From Polyodon spathula (taxonomy: Eukaryota > Chordata > Actinopteri > Acipenseriformes > Polyodontidae): a stretch of DNA of 64,000 nucleotides. Where the stretch lies: positions 23,684,969 through 23,748,968 of the forward strand of contig NC_054549.1 in the NCBI RefSeq assembly GCF_017654505.1, in the 5' to 3' direction. The translations under genes and the position numbers were made by a program. Under the pieces are notes generated by a model. The model did no database searches and was not told where the DNA came from. It saw only the letters and a list, made by a program, of their open reading frames with translations. This document shows positions 63,101 through 64,000 of this stretch, one piece after another. Each line of letters opens with the position of its first letter. Position 1 is the first letter of the stretch.

Positions 63101-64000
63101 CTACTCCTGGGAGAACAAAGTTTTTTAATAGATATACACTTAAGCCTTACTTTGTTCCAGATTGTCCAAATCCTTGTTGAAACAACTGTTTCTCTTTGCA
63201 GCAATGTCTTCTTCTTCTGGATGTCTTGCAGTACTGTTCCTACTACAAAAATGCTCCCTTTTATGATGTGGAAGGAATCCGCCAAAAAGTGGTCTATTTG
63301 CAGCCAAGCCCCTTCCTTGCACCATCAACATATATGTTTCAATGAAAGTTATTTAACCTCTTTCTGCATTGCTAAACAAAATATATTGGCAAGTACCCAC
63401 TAAGCAGTCTCGCACATGTAGTTTATCTGTCAATACAAGTGATAATAGTTAGTGAAATTATTCTCCATTACTTGATAGACATGAAATATCATTATAACAT
63501 TTGGTAAAACAACTTGTAAGCCTATATTCTGTTAGTTAAAACAAATTATTGGTAAATTGAAAAAATCACAGACTAGATGTACCACCAACAAAAAGCACTT
63601 ACTAGTGTATTAAAGGAGTTAGTACTTTTGTTATTATAATCTTTGTGAGTATAAGACATTTCTGGATCAGCCTTATCCTTTCACTGATAATTTCATGCAC
63701 ATCTTCTTGACTATTCATTTTTTTAAACTTTGGAAGTGAAACAGCAGAGAAGAGAAGCTTAGTATCCTCAAATGTTGCCCCCACTTGATAGCACTTACTG
63801 TTATTTATAAAATACAGTACTAAAGTTGAAGTAGAATTCTAAAAGAACTGTTGTAACTTTGGATTAAAAAGAACATTTTCAGATGCAAGCTTTTCAATGC
63901 CATTAAAACTTCTCCCAAAAAAAGCACTTACTATAGTAAATGAAAGTGAATGCCCTTTTTGTGAGTAGCCTGATTGGTTAAAAAAAGTTAAATGATGTTG
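60179..64000 (-). ncRNA. mir430 cluster: miR-430 microRNA tandem array 2 (2 units plus a partial unit, 13 hairpins, runs off the window)
   Basis: The same 1,597-bp-type unit (1,595 here) begins abruptly after block A'. V1 (60179-61773) has seed complements at 60405, 60602, 60735, 61271 and 61430. V2 (61774-63368) has them at 62000 (GCAATT, seed lost), 62197, 62330, 62866 and 63025. V3 (63369 onward) has them at 63595, 63791 and 63924. V2 and V3 carry many substitutions relative to the central consensus, also in mature sequences (S2 CCCCCACTTGATAGC and S3 TCTCCCAAAAAAAGC in V3). The array continues past the window. Confidence 0.9.

Overview
The window is vertebrate DNA, most likely from a non-teleost ray-finned fish; the repeat and SINE types suggest a sturgeon or paddlefish, but I cannot prove the species. 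The evidence is intron-split immunoglobulin exons, Tc1/mariner debris, a tRNA-derived SINE with a MIR-like core, C2H2 zinc-finger genes with an acidic repeated N-terminus, and many AT/CA microsatellites. No bacterial-style operons are present. Most of the DNA between genes is old transposon material.

The main content is a tandem array of a 1,597-bp unit. It runs from 32,164 to 52,178 (12 full units and one partial) and resumes from 60,179 to the window end (2 full units and one partial). Read on the minus strand, every unit holds five hairpins whose 3' arms are miR-430-family microRNAs with the AAGTGC seed. One matches zebrafish miR-430c except at one base in the first 19, and another matches miR-430b except in the seed. 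I count 76 hairpins: 72 with the AAGTGC seed, three with AAGCGC and one with AATTGC. miR-430 is the microRNA family that clears maternal mRNA at the maternal-to-zygotic transition in fish. This is therefore a miR-430 mega-cluster built as a homogenised satellite.

The array sits beside a segmental duplication. Copy A (24,359-31,897) carries two dead Tc1 elements, a poly-zinc-finger gene with 13 N-terminal 36-bp repeats, and a transposon end. Copy A' (52,679-60,179) repeats this order after a 500-N gap and is again followed by the microRNA array. The locus is thus [ZNF block][miR-430 array][gap][ZNF block'][miR-430 array]. Zebrafish chromosome 4 also carries miR-430 and many early-expressed zinc-finger genes. 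Copy A' alternates between near-perfect and indel-rich patches, so its frameshifts may be assembly error.

From 1 to about 6,560 there is a minus-strand B7/butyrophilin-like gene. It has a signal-peptide exon, an Ig V domain split over two exons, an Ig C domain exon, all with phase-compatible canonical splice sites, and an interferon-response-like element upstream. Its 3' end lies outside the window. From 6,570 to 24,350 the sequence is a repeat graveyard: a palindromic MITE, a PIF1/Helitron-like helicase relic, a 1.26-kb 12-bp minisatellite, a SINE, a Penelope-like RT relic, a CACTA-ended DNA transposon with a 258-codon ORF, Tc1 and LINE fragments, and a non-LTR ORF remnant.
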